The notes: generated by a model not told the origin, from the sequence alone. A DNA stretch of 47,174 nucleotides from Devosia sp. (GCF_014860165.1 NZ_JACZKG010000001.1:1-47174); one strand, 5' to 3'; positions 34,263-44,218 are shown, numbered from the stretch's first letter. Program-made: numbers and translations.

Positions 34263-35339
34263 ATGGCATCTCTTCCCCAGGACAAGCTCGACGCGCTCGA
34301 GACGCGGTTTCAGTATGTCGAGGCGGCGCTTTCGGGTGGGGCGGGGCCGGACGAGTTCGTCAAGTTTTCCAAGGAACATGCCGAGCTGGCGCCCATCGTC
34401 GGCGAAATCCGCGCCTATAACAAGGCGCTGAGCGACCGGGCGGAGGCCGAGGCGCTGCTCAAGAGCGGCGACAAGGACATGGCCGAAATGGCCGAGGCGG
34501 AGATTGCCGAGCTCGACGAGAAGATCGAGACGCTGTTCCAGTCGATCCGCATCCTGCTGTTGCCCAAGGATGAGGCGGATGAGAAGTCGATCATCCTTGA
34601 AATCCGTGGCGGTACCGGCGGCGACGAGGCCGCCCTGTTCGCGGGCGATCTGTTCCGCATGTATGAGCGCTATGCCGCCGGCCATGGCTGGAAAGTGACG
34701 GTGATGGAGGAAAGCCCCGGCGAAATGGGGGGCTTCAAGGAAATCATCGCCAATGTCAGCGGCAAAGGCGTCTATGCGCGGATGAAGTTCGAGAGCGGCG
34801 TGCATCGCGTGCAGCGTGTGCCGGCGACCGAGGGGTCGGGGCGCATCCATACCTCGGCGGCCACGGTGGCCGTGCTGCCGGAAGTGGAAGACATCGACAT
34901 CGAGATTCGTCCCGAGGATATCCGCATCGACACGATGCGGGCTTCGGGCGCGGGCGGACAGCACGCCAACACCACCGATTCGGCGGTGCGCATCACCCAC
35001 CTGCCCTCGGGCCTGGTGGTGACCTCGGCGATGAAGTCGCAGCACCAGAACCGGGCGCAGGCGATGGTCGTGCTGCGCTCGCGGCTCTACGAGATGCAGC
35101 GCGAGGAGCGCGACAGCGCCCGCTCGGCCGAGCGCAAGGGGCAGGTGGGTTCGGGCGACCGGTCCGAGCGCATCCGCACCTATAATTTCCCGCAGGGGCG
35201 CGTGACCGATCACCGGATCAACCTGACGCTTTACAAGCTCGACAAGGTGATGACGGGCGAAGCGCTGGACGAATTGATCGAGGCGCTGATCACCACCAGC
35301 CAGGCCGAGCAATTGGCGGCGATGGAGACGGTCAACTGA
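34263..35339 (+). CDS. prfA: Peptide chain release factor 1
   Basis: Class I release factor that reads UAA and UAG. It has 358 residues from the ATG at 34263. Codon recognition uses the P-x-T loop, here in [15 protein letters not shown], and peptide release the GGQ motif at 231-233 (in [16 protein letters not shown]). The Gln is the target of PrmC, encoded directly downstream. A longer frame upstream overlaps no gene but has no supporting homology. Confidence 0.98.
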   Translation: MASLPQDKLDALETRFQYVEAALSGGAGPDEFVKFSKEHAELAPIVGEIRAYNKALSDRAEAEALLKSGDKDMAEMAEAEIAELDEKIETLFQSIRILLLPKDEADEKSIILEIRGGTGGDEAALFAGDLFRMYERYAAGHGWKVTVMEESPGEMGGFKEIIANVSGKGVYARMKFESGVHRVQRVPATEGSGRIHTSAATVAVLPEVEDIDIEIRPEDIRIDTMRASGAGGQHANTTDSAVRITHLPSGLVVTSAMKSQHQNRAQAMVVLRSRLYEMQREERDSARSAERKGQVGSGDRSERIRTYNFPQGRVTDHRINLTLYKLDKVMTGEALDELIEALITTSQAEQLAAMETVN

Positions 35340-36211
35340 GCACAGCGCCCACGATCGGCGCGCTGTGGCGTGGCTGGCGCGATGTGCTTGGCCGGCTGGG
35401 TTTTGAGAGTGCGGCGCTCGACGCCAAGCTGCTGACCGGACACGCACTGGGCCTGGGCGCGCTGGAGCTGGCGACGCGCGAGAATGAGCTGGTGGACAGC
35501 GAAGCGGCGACCCGGGTGGCCGGGTTGCTGCAGCGGCGGATGACCGGGGAATCGGTGGCGCGAATCATCGGTGAACGGGAGTTCTACGGGCTCGCCTTCA
35601 CGCTGAATGCGGCGACGCTCGAGCCGCGGCCCGAAACCGAATTGCTGGTGGACCTGGCGCTGGGGGCATTGCCGGCGGGCGGGCAGATGCTCGACCTGGG
35701 GACGGGGACCGGGTGCATTCCAATTGCTGTTTTGGCCAACCAGCCCGACGCCCACGCGGTGGCGGTGGATTTGAGCGCGCTGGCGCTGGAGGCGGCGCGG
35801 AAGAATGCCGACCGGCATGGCTTGAGCGGGCGGATCGCGTTTTTGCAGGGATCGTGGTTTGGGCCGCTCTTCACCTCCCCCGAAGGGAGAGGTGAAGAAG
35901 GCAGGTTCGATCTCATCGTCTCCAACCCGCCCTACATCACCACTGCCGTGGTCGAGACGCTCGCACCGGAGGTCAAGGATTTCGATCCGCGCCTGGCGCT
36001 GGATGGCGGGCCGGACGGGTTGGCGCCTTATCGGGTGATCGCGGCCGAATCTGCCAATTGGCTGAAGCCCGGCGGGTGGGTGCTGGTCGAGATCGGGCAT
36101 GACCAGGGGGCCGCCGTCAGTGCGCTCTTTCTCGAAGCAGGGTTCGAGGATGTTGCCGTGCATCGTGATCTCAACGGGCTTGATCGTGTGGTGGGTGCGC
36201 ACCATATCTAG
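35336..36211 (+). CDS. prmC: Release factor glutamine methyltransferase PrmC
   Basis: Methylates the GGQ glutamine of RF1 and RF2 with SAM. The SAM loop is [16 protein letters not shown] and the catalytic NPPY is at 197-200. The start is uncertain. A CTG at 35336 overlaps the prfA stop as CTGA, has a GGAG 8 nt upstream and keeps the first helix ([17 protein letters not shown]), giving 291 residues. The conventional alternative is a GTG at 35384 that shortens this helix to 275 residues in all. Between residues about 178 and 188 the chain has an extra [12 protein letters not shown] segment encoded by a palindrome (35869-35897) and absent from most relatives. It lies in the usual place after prfA. 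Confidence 0.93.
   Translation: MSTAPTIGALWRGWRDVLGRLGFESAALDAKLLTGHALGLGALELATRENELVDSEAATRVAGLLQRRMTGESVARIIGEREFYGLAFTLNAATLEPRPETELLVDLALGALPAGGQMLDLGTGTGCIPIAVLANQPDAHAVAVDLSALALEAARKNADRHGLSGRIAFLQGSWFGPLFTSPEGRGEEGRFDLIVSNPPYITTAVVETLAPEVKDFDPRLALDGGPDGLAPYRVIAAESANWLKPGGWVLVEIGHDQGAAVSALFLEAGFEDVAVHRDLNGLDRVVGAHHI
35869..35897. repeat. Palindrome inside prmC
   Basis: Nine bp (CTTCACCTC / GAGGTGAAG) plus three more after one mismatch, with a GAA loop, all within the coding frame of prmC. The sequence type (CACCTCCCC...GGGAGAGGTG) matches intergenic palindromes of these genomes, as also at 26580-26630. Confidence 0.75.
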
Positions 36212-36550
36212 GGCGATCAGTCGCCCGGATGGGTGAAGCCCGCAATTAGTGCTGGCAAAGAGGCCGCGAACGTTATAGTTTGACCGTGCTGTCAACGGCG
36301 CATCATGAGCGCCACGGCGACTAGCCACCCGACACATCCCTGGCTGCTGCGAAGCGCAGCGCGGTTCCGGCAGAGGCTGGAACGACGCGGGATAGGTTCG
36401 GAGCGCCGTCCGACGGTTTCGGTCTTCATGAAGCCAGATAGAGCCGGATGCTGAAGCCAGTGGGCTTCTTCCGGGTTGGCCAGACCAGGCACGAGGCCGG
36501 TCCGCCAGCAGTGTGACGCTTATTTTTCTAGAGTTAGATAAAGCGACCAG
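36212..36550. other. Structured leader upstream of the DUF4167 gene
   Basis: A 339-nt gap without a gene. It has several short stems: TGCTGCG/GCGCAGC near 36342, GTTCC/GGAAC near 36362-36383, and GGCC pairings near 36475-36505. The last 50 nt turn AT-rich (TTATTTTTCTAGAG), which may hold a promoter. I cannot assign it to a known RNA family. Confidence 0.35.
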
Positions 36551-37309
36551 ATGAGACCCAATAGTCAGAATAACAAGAACCGGCAGCGGAGCCGGAACGG
36601 CGGACGCAAACACGTCAATCCGTTGTCCCGCAATTTCGAGAGCAATGGACCGGATGTGAAGGTGCGCGGTAACGCGTCCCATATCGCCGAGAAATATCTC
36701 CAGCTGGCGCGCGATGCGCAGTCATCCGGCGATTCGGTGATGGCAGAGAATTACCTGCAGCATGCCGAACACTATTTCCGTATCGTCTCGAGCGCCCAGC
36801 AGGCCCAGAATGGCCAGCGGCCCGACGGGGCGGATGATGCCGATTATGATGACGACATGCCCGAGATGAACTCGCGCTTTTCGTCGCCGCAGCCGCAACC
36901 GCAGCAGCAATATGTGCAGCAGGATGGTGACGAGCCGCAGGGCGAGGGCGAGCAGCCGCGCCAGAGCCAAGGTGAACAGCGCCCGCCGCGCGGAGATGGC
37001 CAGGATGGTGATCGTCCGCAGCGCGGCGATCGCCGGGACCGCCCACGCCGCGAGCGCTTCCGCCCCGAGGGCGAGGGCCAGCAGCCCGTGATCGCCAGCG
37101 AGCAGGCGCAGCCTGTCGTCACTGAAGTTGCCGCAAGCACGGCAAGCGAACAGCCGGCTGAGGCCGAAGGCGAAGCCCGCAAGCCACGCGAGCGTCGTCC
37201 GCGCCGCCGCCGTCCGGCGGGTGGCGATGACCTTGCCGGGGCCGAGCAGCCCGATGTCGGCGAATTGCCGGCATTCCTGACGGCGGGTGGAACGACCCCC
37301 GCCGAATGA
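36551..37309 (+). CDS. DUF4167 protein, basic and disordered
   Basis: A 252-residue protein of unknown function common in Hyphomicrobiales. The conserved N-terminal half is RKHVNPLSRNFESNGPDVKVRGNASHIAEKYLQLARDAQSSGDSVMAENYLQHAEHYFRIV, an RNA-binding-looking basic start and an amphipathic helical hairpin. From about 85 the chain is low-complexity: Asp/Gln stretches, then Arg/Asp/Pro repeats, and a final Lys/Arg-rich KPRERRPRRRRP segment. The tail shares the RPEGEGQQ motif with the Suv3-like helicase (17694-17717). A terminator follows at 37315. Confidence 0.85.
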   Translation: MRPNSQNNKNRQRSRNGGRKHVNPLSRNFESNGPDVKVRGNASHIAEKYLQLARDAQSSGDSVMAENYLQHAEHYFRIVSSAQQAQNGQRPDGADDADYDDDMPEMNSRFSSPQPQPQQQYVQQDGDEPQGEGEQPRQSQGEQRPPRGDGQDGDRPQRGDRRDRPRRERFRPEGEGQQPVIASEQAQPVVTEVAASTASEQPAEAEGEARKPRERRPRRRRPAGGDDLAGAEQPDVGELPAFLTAGGTTPAE

Positions 37310-37314
37310 GATCG

Positions 37315-37350
37315 AAAAAGGCCGGACAGAAGTGTCCGGCCTTTTTGTTT
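37315..37350 (+). terminator. Rho-independent terminator after the DUF4167 gene
   Basis: AAAAAGGCCGGACA and TGTCCGGCCTTTTT pair around a GAAG loop and lead into a T-run, 5 nt past the stop. The stem with its own A-run could act in both directions. Confidence 0.93.
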
Positions 37351-37679
37351 CAGAGCACCTCAGCGCAAGTGGCCCCACCACCGCCCAATCTCTTCCATAA
37401 AGGGGAGGTGCCGCCTTGTGGCCGGAAGGCGATCGTGCCCCCGAGGAGCCGACCCGGCTCTCGCATGTCGTGGCGGGGGCCTCTTTTCTGCGCCGAAACC
37501 CTCCCCATATATCTCCTCGTGATGGAGCAGTGCCGAAATCAAGCCGGTCATTTGACGAGAAGCAAGCGGGGCAAGACCCGATGCTGTCAAACTGCCGGTG
37601 CGGGCGTTTCATCAGCGACGCTTCCGACGTGTGTCAGGTGCCTTCGGGGCCGGCATGCGGGCGAGACAAGGAGAGTTGA
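37351..37679. other. clpB upstream region
   Basis: About 330 nt. Near 37366-37430 lies degenerate GC-rich palindromic sequence (GGGGAGGTGCCGCC). A heat-shock-type promoter candidate is at 37483-37510. The ribosome binding site of clpB, AAGGAGAG, lies just before the start. Confidence 0.5.
37483..37510 (+). promoter_or_regulatory. Possible RpoH-type promoter of clpB
   Basis: CTTTTC (37483-37488) and CCCCATAT (37503-37510) are spaced 14 nt, resembling the sigma-32 consensus CTTGAA and CCCCATnT. The -10 part is good, the -35 part poor. Confidence 0.4.
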
Positions 37680-40295
37680 ATGAACATCGAGAAATATACC
37701 GAGCGGGCCCGCGGTTTCATCCAGAGCGCCCAGACCACCGCTTTGGGCAAGGGCCACCAGCAGTTCGCGCCCATCCATCTGCTCAAGGTGCTGCTTGACG
37801 ACGACCAGGGCATGGCCAATGGGCTGATCGAACGCGCCGGAGGCGACCCCAAGGGCGCGCGGGCTGCGGTCGAGGCCGGCCTGGCAAAGATCCCCTCGGT
37901 ATCGGGCGATGGCTCTCAACTCTATCTCAGCCGCGAATTGGCGCGGGTCTTCGACACGGCCGAAAGCGCCGCGCAGAAGGCGGGCGATTCCTATGTCACG
38001 GTGGAGCGGCTGCTGCTTGCGCTGGTGGTCGAAAAGGATACGGACGCGGGCAAGATCCTGTCGTCGGCCGGGGTGACGCCGCAGGCGCTGAACCAGGCCA
38101 TCGAGGCGATCCGCAAGGGTCGCAGCGCCGATACGGCGACGGCCGAGAACAGCTATGACGCGCTCAAGAAATATGCGCGCGACCTGACGGCCGATGTGCG
38201 CGAGGGCAAGCTCGATCCGGTGATCGGCCGGGACGAGGAAATCCGCCGCACCATCCAGGTGCTGAGCCGCCGCACCAAGAACAATCCGGTGCTGATCGGC
38301 GAGCCCGGCGTGGGCAAGACGGCCATCGCCGAGGGTCTCGCCATCCGTATCGTCAATGGCGACGTGCCCGAATCGCTCAAGAACAAGAGCCTCCTGTCGC
38401 TCGACATGGGCTCGCTGATTGCCGGCGCCAAATATCGCGGCGAGTTCGAGGAGCGGCTCAAGTCCGTGCTGTCGGAGGTCACTGCGGCCGAGGGCAAGAT
38501 CATCCTGTTCATCGACGAGATGCATACGCTGGTCGGGGCCGGCAAGGCGGATGGCGCCATGGATGCGTCCAACCTGCTCAAGCCGGCGCTGGCGCGGGGC
38601 GAACTCCATTGCGTTGGCGCGACGACGCTCGACGAATACCGCAAGCATGTCGAGAAGGACGCGGCCCTGGCCCGTCGCTTCCAGCCGGTCTTTGTCGATG
38701 AGCCGACCGTGGAAGACACGATTTCGATCCTGCGGGGTTTGAAGGAAAAGTACGAGCTGCATCACGGCATCCGGATTTCCGATTCGGCGCTGGTGAGCGC
38801 GGCAACGCTTTCCAACCGCTACATTACCGACCGCTTCCTGCCTGATAAGGCAATCGACCTGATGGACGAGGCGGCGGCGCGGTTGCGCATGGCGGTCGAC
38901 AGCAAGCCCGAGGCCCTCGACGAACTCGATCGCCGCATCATGCAGCTCAAGATCGAGCGCGAGGCGCTGCGCAAGGAGGAAGACGAAGGGTCAAAGACCC
39001 GCCTGGGCCGGCTCGAGACCGAGCTGGCCGACCTCGAAGAGCAGGCGCAGGCCCTGTCGTCCAAGTGGCTGGCCGAAAAGGAACGGCTGCAGGGCAGCCA
39101 GAAGGTCAAGGAAGAACTCGATGCGGCCCGTTCGCAGCTCGAGATCGCGCAGCGCCAGGGTGACCTGGCCAAGGCGGGCGAGCTGGCCTATGGCGTCATT
39201 CCCGAACTCGAAAAGCGCCTAAAGGCGGCCGACGATGCCAATGGCGACGGCAAGCCCGATCCTGTGATGGCCAAGGAAACCGTCGATGCCAGCGACATTG
39301 CCGGCGTCGTCAGCCGCTGGACCGGGATTCCTGTCGATCGCATGCTGGAAGGCGAGCGCGAGAAGCTGCTGCATATGGAGACCTCGCTGGGTGCCCGCGT
39401 GATTGGGCAGGCCGAGGCGGTGGCGGCCGTGGCCAAGGCGGTGCGCCGTTCGCGGGCGGGCCTGCAGGATCCGAACCGGCCCATCGGCTCGTTCATGTTC
39501 CTCGGACCCACTGGCGTCGGCAAGACCGAGCTGACCAAGAGCCTGGCGCAGTTCCTGTTCGATGACGAGACCGCCATGGTCCGGCTCGACATGAGCGAGT
39601 TCATGGAGAAGCACTCGGTGGCCCGCCTGATCGGCGCGCCTCCCGGCTATGTCGGCTATGACGAAGGTGGCGTGCTGACCGAGGCGGTGCGGCGCCGGCC
39701 CTATCAGGTGGTGCTGTTCGACGAGATCGAGAAGGCCCATCCCGATGTCTTCAATGTCCTGCTGCAGGTGCTCGATGACGGGCGGCTGACGGACGGGCAG
39801 GGTCGCACGGTCGACTTCCGCAATACGGTGATCATCCTCACCTCCAACCTGGGCGCCGAATATCTCGTCGACCTCAAGGACGGGGAATCGGTGGAGCTGG
39901 TGCGGGGCAAGGTGCTCGACATGGTCAAGGCGGCGTTCCGGCCGGAATTCCTCAACCGGATCGACGAGATCCTGCTGTTCCACCGGCTGGGCCGCGAGCA
40001 TATGGGCAATATCGTCGATATCCAGTTCGGGCGGCTGACGCAGCTGCTGCGGGATCGCGACATCAGCCTTGAGCTGACGCCACGGGCGCGCGAGTGGCTG
40101 GCCAATGAGGGCTATGACCCGGCCTATGGAGCGCGGCCGCTCAAGCGGGTGATCCAGCGGTCGGTGCAGGATGGCCTTGCCGAGGAGATCCTCGCCGGCC
40201 GGGTCAGCGACGGCTCCCGCGTAGTGGTCGATGCCAATGACGATGGCATCGTGCTGCTGCCCGATGGCGCGGCGGAGACCGACGCGGCAGCCTAG
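37680..40295 (+). CDS. clpB: ATP-dependent chaperone ClpB
   Basis: Hexameric disaggregase that, with DnaK and its co-chaperones, threads proteins out of aggregates after heat stress. It has 871 residues. Order: Clp N-domain (about 1-145), first AAA+ domain with Walker A GEPGVGKT (207-214) and Walker [15 protein letters not shown], coiled-coil M-domain (about 410-525) which marks ClpB rather than ClpA, and second AAA+ domain with GPTGVGKT (609-616) and the [13 protein letters not shown]alker B. The ATG follows AAGGAGAG. A strong terminator follows. Confidence 0.98.
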   Translation: MNIEKYTERARGFIQSAQTTALGKGHQQFAPIHLLKVLLDDDQGMANGLIERAGGDPKGARAAVEAGLAKIPSVSGDGSQLYLSRELARVFDTAESAAQKAGDSYVTVERLLLALVVEKDTDAGKILSSAGVTPQALNQAIEAIRKGRSADTATAENSYDALKKYARDLTADVREGKLDPVIGRDEEIRRTIQVLSRRTKNNPVLIGEPGVGKTAIAEGLAIRIVNGDVPESLKNKSLLSLDMGSLIAGAKYRGEFEERLKSVLSEVTAAEGKIILFIDEMHTLVGAGKADGAMDASNLLKPALARGELHCVGATTLDEYRKHVEKDAALARRFQPVFVDEPTVEDTISILRGLKEKYELHHGIRISDSALVSAATLSNRYITDRFLPDKAIDLMDEAAARLRMAVDSKPEALDELDRRIMQLKIEREALRKEEDEGSKTRLGRLETELADLEEQAQALSSKWLAEKERLQGSQKVKEELDAARSQLEIAQRQGDLAKAGELAYGVIPELEKRLKAADDANGDGKPDPVMAKETVDASDIAGVVSRWTGIPVDRMLEGEREKLLHMETSLGARVIGQAEAVAAVAKAVRRSRAGLQDPNRPIGSFMFLGPTGVGKTELTKSLAQFLFDDETAMVRLDMSEFMEKHSVARLIGAPPGYVGYDEGGVLTEAVRRRPYQVVLFDEIEKAHPDVFNVLLQVLDDGRLTDGQGRTVDFRNTVIILTSNLGAEYLVDLKDGESVELVRGKVLDMVKAAFRPEFLNRIDEILLFHRLGREHMGNIVDIQFGRLTQLLRDRDISLELTPRAREWLANEGYDPAYGARPLKRVIQRSVQDGLAEEILAGRVSDGSRVVVDANDDGIVLLPDGAAETDAAA

Positions 40296-40313
40296 TCCGC
40301 TTGCCAAAGCTAG

Positions 40314-40340
40314 AGGCCGGTCCTTGGACCGGCCTTTTTT
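40314..40340 (+). terminator. Rho-independent terminator after clpB
   Basis: AGGCCGGTCC and GGACCGGCCT form a 10-bp stem with a 2-nt loop (or longer breathing loop), followed by six T, 18 nt past the clpB stop. Confidence 0.93.
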
Positions 40341-40406
40341 GTCGGCTCTATTGCCTCCAGCGTTGGGCTGTTTTAGAACAAAAGCAGAACATTTGGAGCG
40401 GTGAGC

Positions 40407-40745
40407 ATGACCGACAGGATCGACTATATCGAGTTTCCGTCCAGCAACCGGGCGGTGAGCAGCGCCTTTTTCCAGGCGGCCTTCGGCTGGGGTATTGTCA
40501 GCTATGGCCCGGACTATGACGGCATTACTGGTGCCGGCATCGATGGTGGCGTGGACCAGGCCGAGGGGCGCGTCGCGGCAACCATGGCCGTGGTGCGGAC
40601 GGACAATCTCGACGATGCGGAACGCCGCGTGACCGCGGCCGGCGGCATTGTCACCCGGGCGCAGTTCGACTTTCCGGGCGGGCGGCGGTTCCATTTCCGC
40701 GAGCCGGGCGGCAATGAGATGGCGGTGTATGTGGCGACGGAATAG
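40407..40745 (+). CDS. VOC-superfamily protein
   Basis: A 112-residue single-module vicinal-oxygen-chelate protein. It starts DRIDYIEFPSSNRAVSSAFFQAAFGWGIVSYGPDY, like the YCII/PhnB-like small VOC proteins, and ends GGRRFHFREPGGNEMAVYV, with Glu as a candidate metal ligand. ATG 40407 has GGAG 8 nt upstream; a GTG at 40401 lies too close. Function unknown. It follows the clpB terminator and has its own transcript. Confidence 0.85.
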   Translation: MTDRIDYIEFPSSNRAVSSAFFQAAFGWGIVSYGPDYDGITGAGIDGGVDQAEGRVAATMAVVRTDNLDDAERRVTAAGGIVTRAQFDFPGGRRFHFREPGGNEMAVYVATE

Positions 40746-40775
40746 GCTGGGGCGGGAATCAGCACCGGACGAAAC

Positions 40776-42248
40776 ATGACCCAGGATATCACCGCGCCGC
40801 AGAGCCGCCGCTTTGTCCTGGTGGCCGCCATCCTGGCCTCCAGCATGGGCTTCATCGATGGTTCGGTGATCTCGATCGCCGTCCCGGCCATTCGGGCCGA
40901 TCTGGGCGCGACGCTGGCCGATGCGCAATGGGTGAGCAATGGCTACCTGCTGCTGATGTCGTCGCTGATCCTGTTGGGTGGAGCGGCCGGCGACCGGTTC
41001 GGGCTGCGCAATACCTTTGGCCTGGGCATTGCCCTGTTCGTTGCCGCCTCGATCATCTGCGCCCTGGCGCCGACGCCGCTGGTGCTTGTTATTGCGCGGG
41101 CAGTGCAGGGGACTGGGGCCGCCTTCATGGTGCCGGGGAGCCTCGCCATCATCGCCAAGGCCTATCCGCGCGAGGAGCGGGGACGGGCCATCGGCATCTG
41201 GGCGGCAGCGTCCTCGCTCACCACGATCGCGGGGCCGGTTATCGGCGGCTTCATGCTGACGGCCCTGGGCGAGTGGAGCTGGCGGCTGGTCTTCGCCATC
41301 AACCTGCCGCTGGGCCTGCTGGCGCTGGCGCTGCTGTGGTTCCGCGTGGCGCCGGACCGGCCGGAGGCGGGGCGCCGGCTCGACGTCGCGGGCGCTGTCT
41401 TGGCAACGCTCGCGCTGATGCTGATTGCCTATGGCTTGACGGGCGATGGCAGCGAAAGCGCGCCGCCCCTGTCGCATACTATTGTCTGGTGCGGCGCTGG
41501 CCTGGTGCTGGCAGCGGCATTCCTGTTGTGGGAGGCGCGCAGCGCGGCGCCAATGCTGCCGCTGCGCCTGTTTGGCAATGTCGGCTTTTCGGGCGCGAAC
41601 GGGCTGACCTTCGCGCTCTATTTTGCGCTGGGTGGCATCATGTTCTTCCTGCCCATGACCATGATCGGTGGCTGGGGAGAATCTCCGGCGACCGTGTCGC
41701 TTGCCCTGCTGCCGCTGGGCATAGCGCTGACGGTCCTGTCCTCGTTCAGTGGCCAATGGGCCGACCGGTTCGGGCCCGGGCCGCTGATCACGCTGGGATC
41801 GCTCATCGTGGCGGGCGCCTTTGCCGGGCTGGGCCTGACAGCGCCGATGCACGCGGTGTGGCTGGCGGTGCTGCCCTGCATGGTGCTGCTGGGGCTGGGC
41901 ATGGGCCTGGTGGTGTCGCCGCTGTCGACGGCGGTGATGACTTCGGTCGAGGATGGCGATACGGGCGTGGCATCGGGCGTTAACAATGCGGTGGCCCGCG
42001 TGGCGGGGTTGATGGCGGTGGCTTTGCTCGGCGCCATCATCGCCCCGGTCTTCGAGGCGGCATTGGGGTCGGCGGCGGAACTGCCGGTCTTTTTCGGCAT
42101 GGCCAGCGAAGGGTTGAGTGCCGAGGAAGAGGCCCTGCGGCTGGCCGCCACCAATGCCGCCTTCGCGACCGTCGCCTATGTCACGGCGGCGCTGAGCGTG
42201 GTGTCGGCGGTGGTCGCCTGGCTGACCCTCGAGCGCAAGGGCTTCTAG
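40776..42248 (+). CDS. MFS transporter, DHA2 family (14 TM)
   Basis: A 490-residue drug:proton antiporter of the EmrB/QacA type. About 14 hydrophobic helices are seen. Signatures: motif A-like GGAAGDRFGLRNTFGLGI after the second helix, motif B in LVIARAVQGTGAAFMVPGSLAIIAKAYPREERGRAIGIWAAASSL and motif C-like GPVIGGFM. Asp in the first helix (SMGFIDGSVISIAVPAI) is a family feature. The substrate cannot be told. The TAG stop shares a CTAG with the M23 gene on the other strand. Confidence 0.93.
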   Translation: MTQDITAPQSRRFVLVAAILASSMGFIDGSVISIAVPAIRADLGATLADAQWVSNGYLLLMSSLILLGGAAGDRFGLRNTFGLGIALFVAASIICALAPTPLVLVIARAVQGTGAAFMVPGSLAIIAKAYPREERGRAIGIWAAASSLTTIAGPVIGGFMLTALGEWSWRLVFAINLPLGLLALALLWFRVAPDRPEAGRRLDVAGAVLATLALMLIAYGLTGDGSESAPPLSHTIVWCGAGLVLAAAFLLWEARSAAPMLPLRLFGNVGFSGANGLTFALYFALGGIMFFLPMTMIGGWGESPATVSLALLPLGIALTVLSSFSGQWADRFGPGPLITLGSLIVAGAFAGLGLTAPMHAVWLAVLPCMVLLGLGMGLVVSPLSTAVMTSVEDGDTGVASGVNNAVARVAGLMAVALLGAIIAPVFEAALGSAAELPVFFGMASEGLSAEEEALRLAATNAAFATVAYVTAALSVVSAVVAWLTLERKGF

Positions 42249-44218
42249 GGGTTGGCCTGGGCGACCGTCACAGGCGCGGGTTCGCGCGTCATCAGGTCAT
42301 TGATCTGGGCCATGGTCTGTTGGAACTGGGCTTCATATTGCTGGGGCAGGACATTGTCCTTGGGCAGCTTGACGCTCAGCGGATCGACCAGGTTGCCGTT
42401 GATCTTGATCTCGAAATGCAGGTGAGGGCCGGTCGACTGGCCGGTGGAGCCGACATAGCCGATGATCTGGCCCTGGCGGACACGGCTGCCCGGTTCGAGG
42501 CCATCGACATAGCGCGACATGTGGCCATAGGCGGTCTCGTAGCCGTTGACGTGCTCGATCTCGACCTTGTTGCCGTAGCCGGAGGCCCACTTGTAATATT
42601 TGATGACGCCGTCGCCGGCCGCATAGATCGGTGTGCCCGAACGGGCGGCGAGGTCGACGCCAGTATGCAGGCGCCGCGTCTTGAAGATGGGATGGATGCG
42701 ATAGCCGAAGCGCGAGCGCAGCGTGCCGCCGCCCTCGAGCGGCCGCCGCGTCAGGAAGCGCTTGCCGGTTTCGCCATCAGGATCATAGAAATCGACGACG
42801 CCGTCCTCGGTGCCGAAGCGGTAGAGCTGGCGCGTGGTCGAGCCCAGGGTGAGCGCCACATAGAGCAGTTCGGCACGGCCCTCGGCGTCGGGCGCGGTCT
42901 CGAGGATCTCGATGGAATCGCCGGCCTGGATCTTCTTGGTCATGTCCACGTCATAGGCAAACATGCCGATGATGCGTTCGATGGTGGCGTCATCCAGGTC
43001 GTGCTTGCGACCGGTTTCCCAGATGGAGCGATAGACGCTGGGCAGGTTGGCGACGTTGACTTCTTCGGTGTCTTCCTCGGGGAACTCGATCTCGGCCGGG
43101 GCGAGGCCGAGCACATATTGCCCCTTGTCGGTCAGCGCCACGGTGGCACGGTGGACATCGAGGTCGCTGCCATCGTCATGCAGGTAAATGCTCAACCGGT
43201 AGGGGATGAGCGTGTTGGATGTGCGCGAAGGGCCGAACAGGATGCGCAGGCGCGCCCCCGCCGGCAGTTCGGTCGATGGAAAGACGTTTTCCAGCGTGCC
43301 CTCGATGGCTGCGGTCATCGCATCGGTAAAGCCGTTGCGGCGCAGGGCCTCGTCGAGGGAGGTCCGCTCCTTGATTGTGAGAATGCGCTCGGCGCGCCCA
43401 AGCGCTGCATCGGCGGCCTGGGTGGTCTGCGGCACGACGGTGACATTCTCGACAATGCCGCCGAGCGGGCCGGCGCCCGGCAGCAGGCCGAGTTCGGTCA
43501 CCGATGGCGCAAGCGCCGCATAGGCCAGGGTGGGTGGGGCGGCATCGTCACTGAAGAAGGTGGCCTCGACGACGCTGCGCACATACTCGGCCGCCGACTG
43601 GTCGGAAATGGCCCGCGGCGGCACGAAGGTCATCGGCATGGCAGCGAGCTTGACCGCTACTTCGCCCTCGACCTCGGCGCCATAGACATCGGTGTTGACG
43701 TCCAGATTGGCGGTGGCCGCGATGGGCTGGGTGGCATTGAGAATGGCCACCGGATCATAATCGGGGATTCCTTCGGACAGCGAGGTCGGCGCGGTGGCGA
43801 GAGTAGCGCTGATGCGCATGAAGGGCTGGTTGCGGATCATGTCGCGGCCGTCGACCGTTTCGCGGATCGAGGCTTCGATGATCTGGAGATCTGAGCGGGT
43901 GGCGGTAACGGGACGCAGGCGGGACGACTTGGCCGAAAGATCGGTCGGGGTCAGCGCCTCGGTTTCAGGGCGAGACAACTGCAGCGCTTCATAGGCAGTG
44001 GAGAAGGTGTCCTGCCCCTGGAAGGATACATAGAGCGCCGCGCCCATCAGCAGCACGCTGGTGAGACCGGTCATGACAGTGCCGGTCAGCCAGGCAAAGC
44101 TCAGCTCGCGCCCATGGGGTATTTCGCCGTCGGTCGACTGCACCGTCAGGGCCGGGCCGTCCTCGAAGCCGGTGGCCTTGAGCAGCGCGGCATGACGGTT
44201 TCTTTGCGCTGCGTTCAA
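42245..44218 (-). CDS. M23-family metallopeptidase (murein hydrolase-like)
   Basis: A 657-residue envelope protein. The start is a TTG at 44218 with AAGGA 7 nt upstream, better supported than a GTG at 44281. One transmembrane helix lies near residues 45-70 (FAWLTGTVMTGLTSVLLMGAALYVSF). A long periplasmic region follows with LysM-like or OapA-type parts (AGDSIEIL... near 430-445). The C-terminal M23 domain has metal ligands His518 and Asp522 (in HTGVDLAARSG) and the HLH motif at 599-601 (STGPHLHFE), so it looks catalytically intact rather than EnvC/NlpD-like. It cleaves or remodels peptidoglycan, inferred from the family. Confidence 0.93.
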   Translation of the reverse strand: MNAAQRNRHAALLKATGFEDGPALTVQSTDGEIPHGRELSFAWLTGTVMTGLTSVLLMGAALYVSFQGQDTFSTAYEALQLSRPETEALTPTDLSAKSSRLRPVTATRSDLQIIEASIRETVDGRDMIRNQPFMRISATLATAPTSLSEGIPDYDPVAILNATQPIAATANLDVNTDVYGAEVEGEVAVKLAAMPMTFVPPRAISDQSAAEYVRSVVEATFFSDDAAPPTLAYAALAPSVTELGLLPGAGPLGGIVENVTVVPQTTQAADAALGRAERILTIKERTSLDEALRRNGFTDAMTAAIEGTLENVFPSTELPAGARLRILFGPSRTSNTLIPYRLSIYLHDDGSDLDVHRATVALTDKGQYVLGLAPAEIEFPEEDTEEVNVANLPSVYRSIWETGRKHDLDDATIERIIGMFAYDVDMTKKIQAGDSIEILETAPDAEGRAELLYVALTLGSTTRQLYRFGTEDGVVDFYDPDGETGKRFLTRRPLEGGGTLRSRFGYRIHPIFKTRRLHTGVDLAARSGTPIYAAGDGVIKYYKWASGYGNKVEIEHVNGYETAYGHMSRYVDGLEPGSRVRQGQIIGYVGSTGQSTGPHLHFEIKINGNLVDPLSVKLPKDNVLPQQYEAQFQQTMAQINDLMTREPAPVTVAQANP

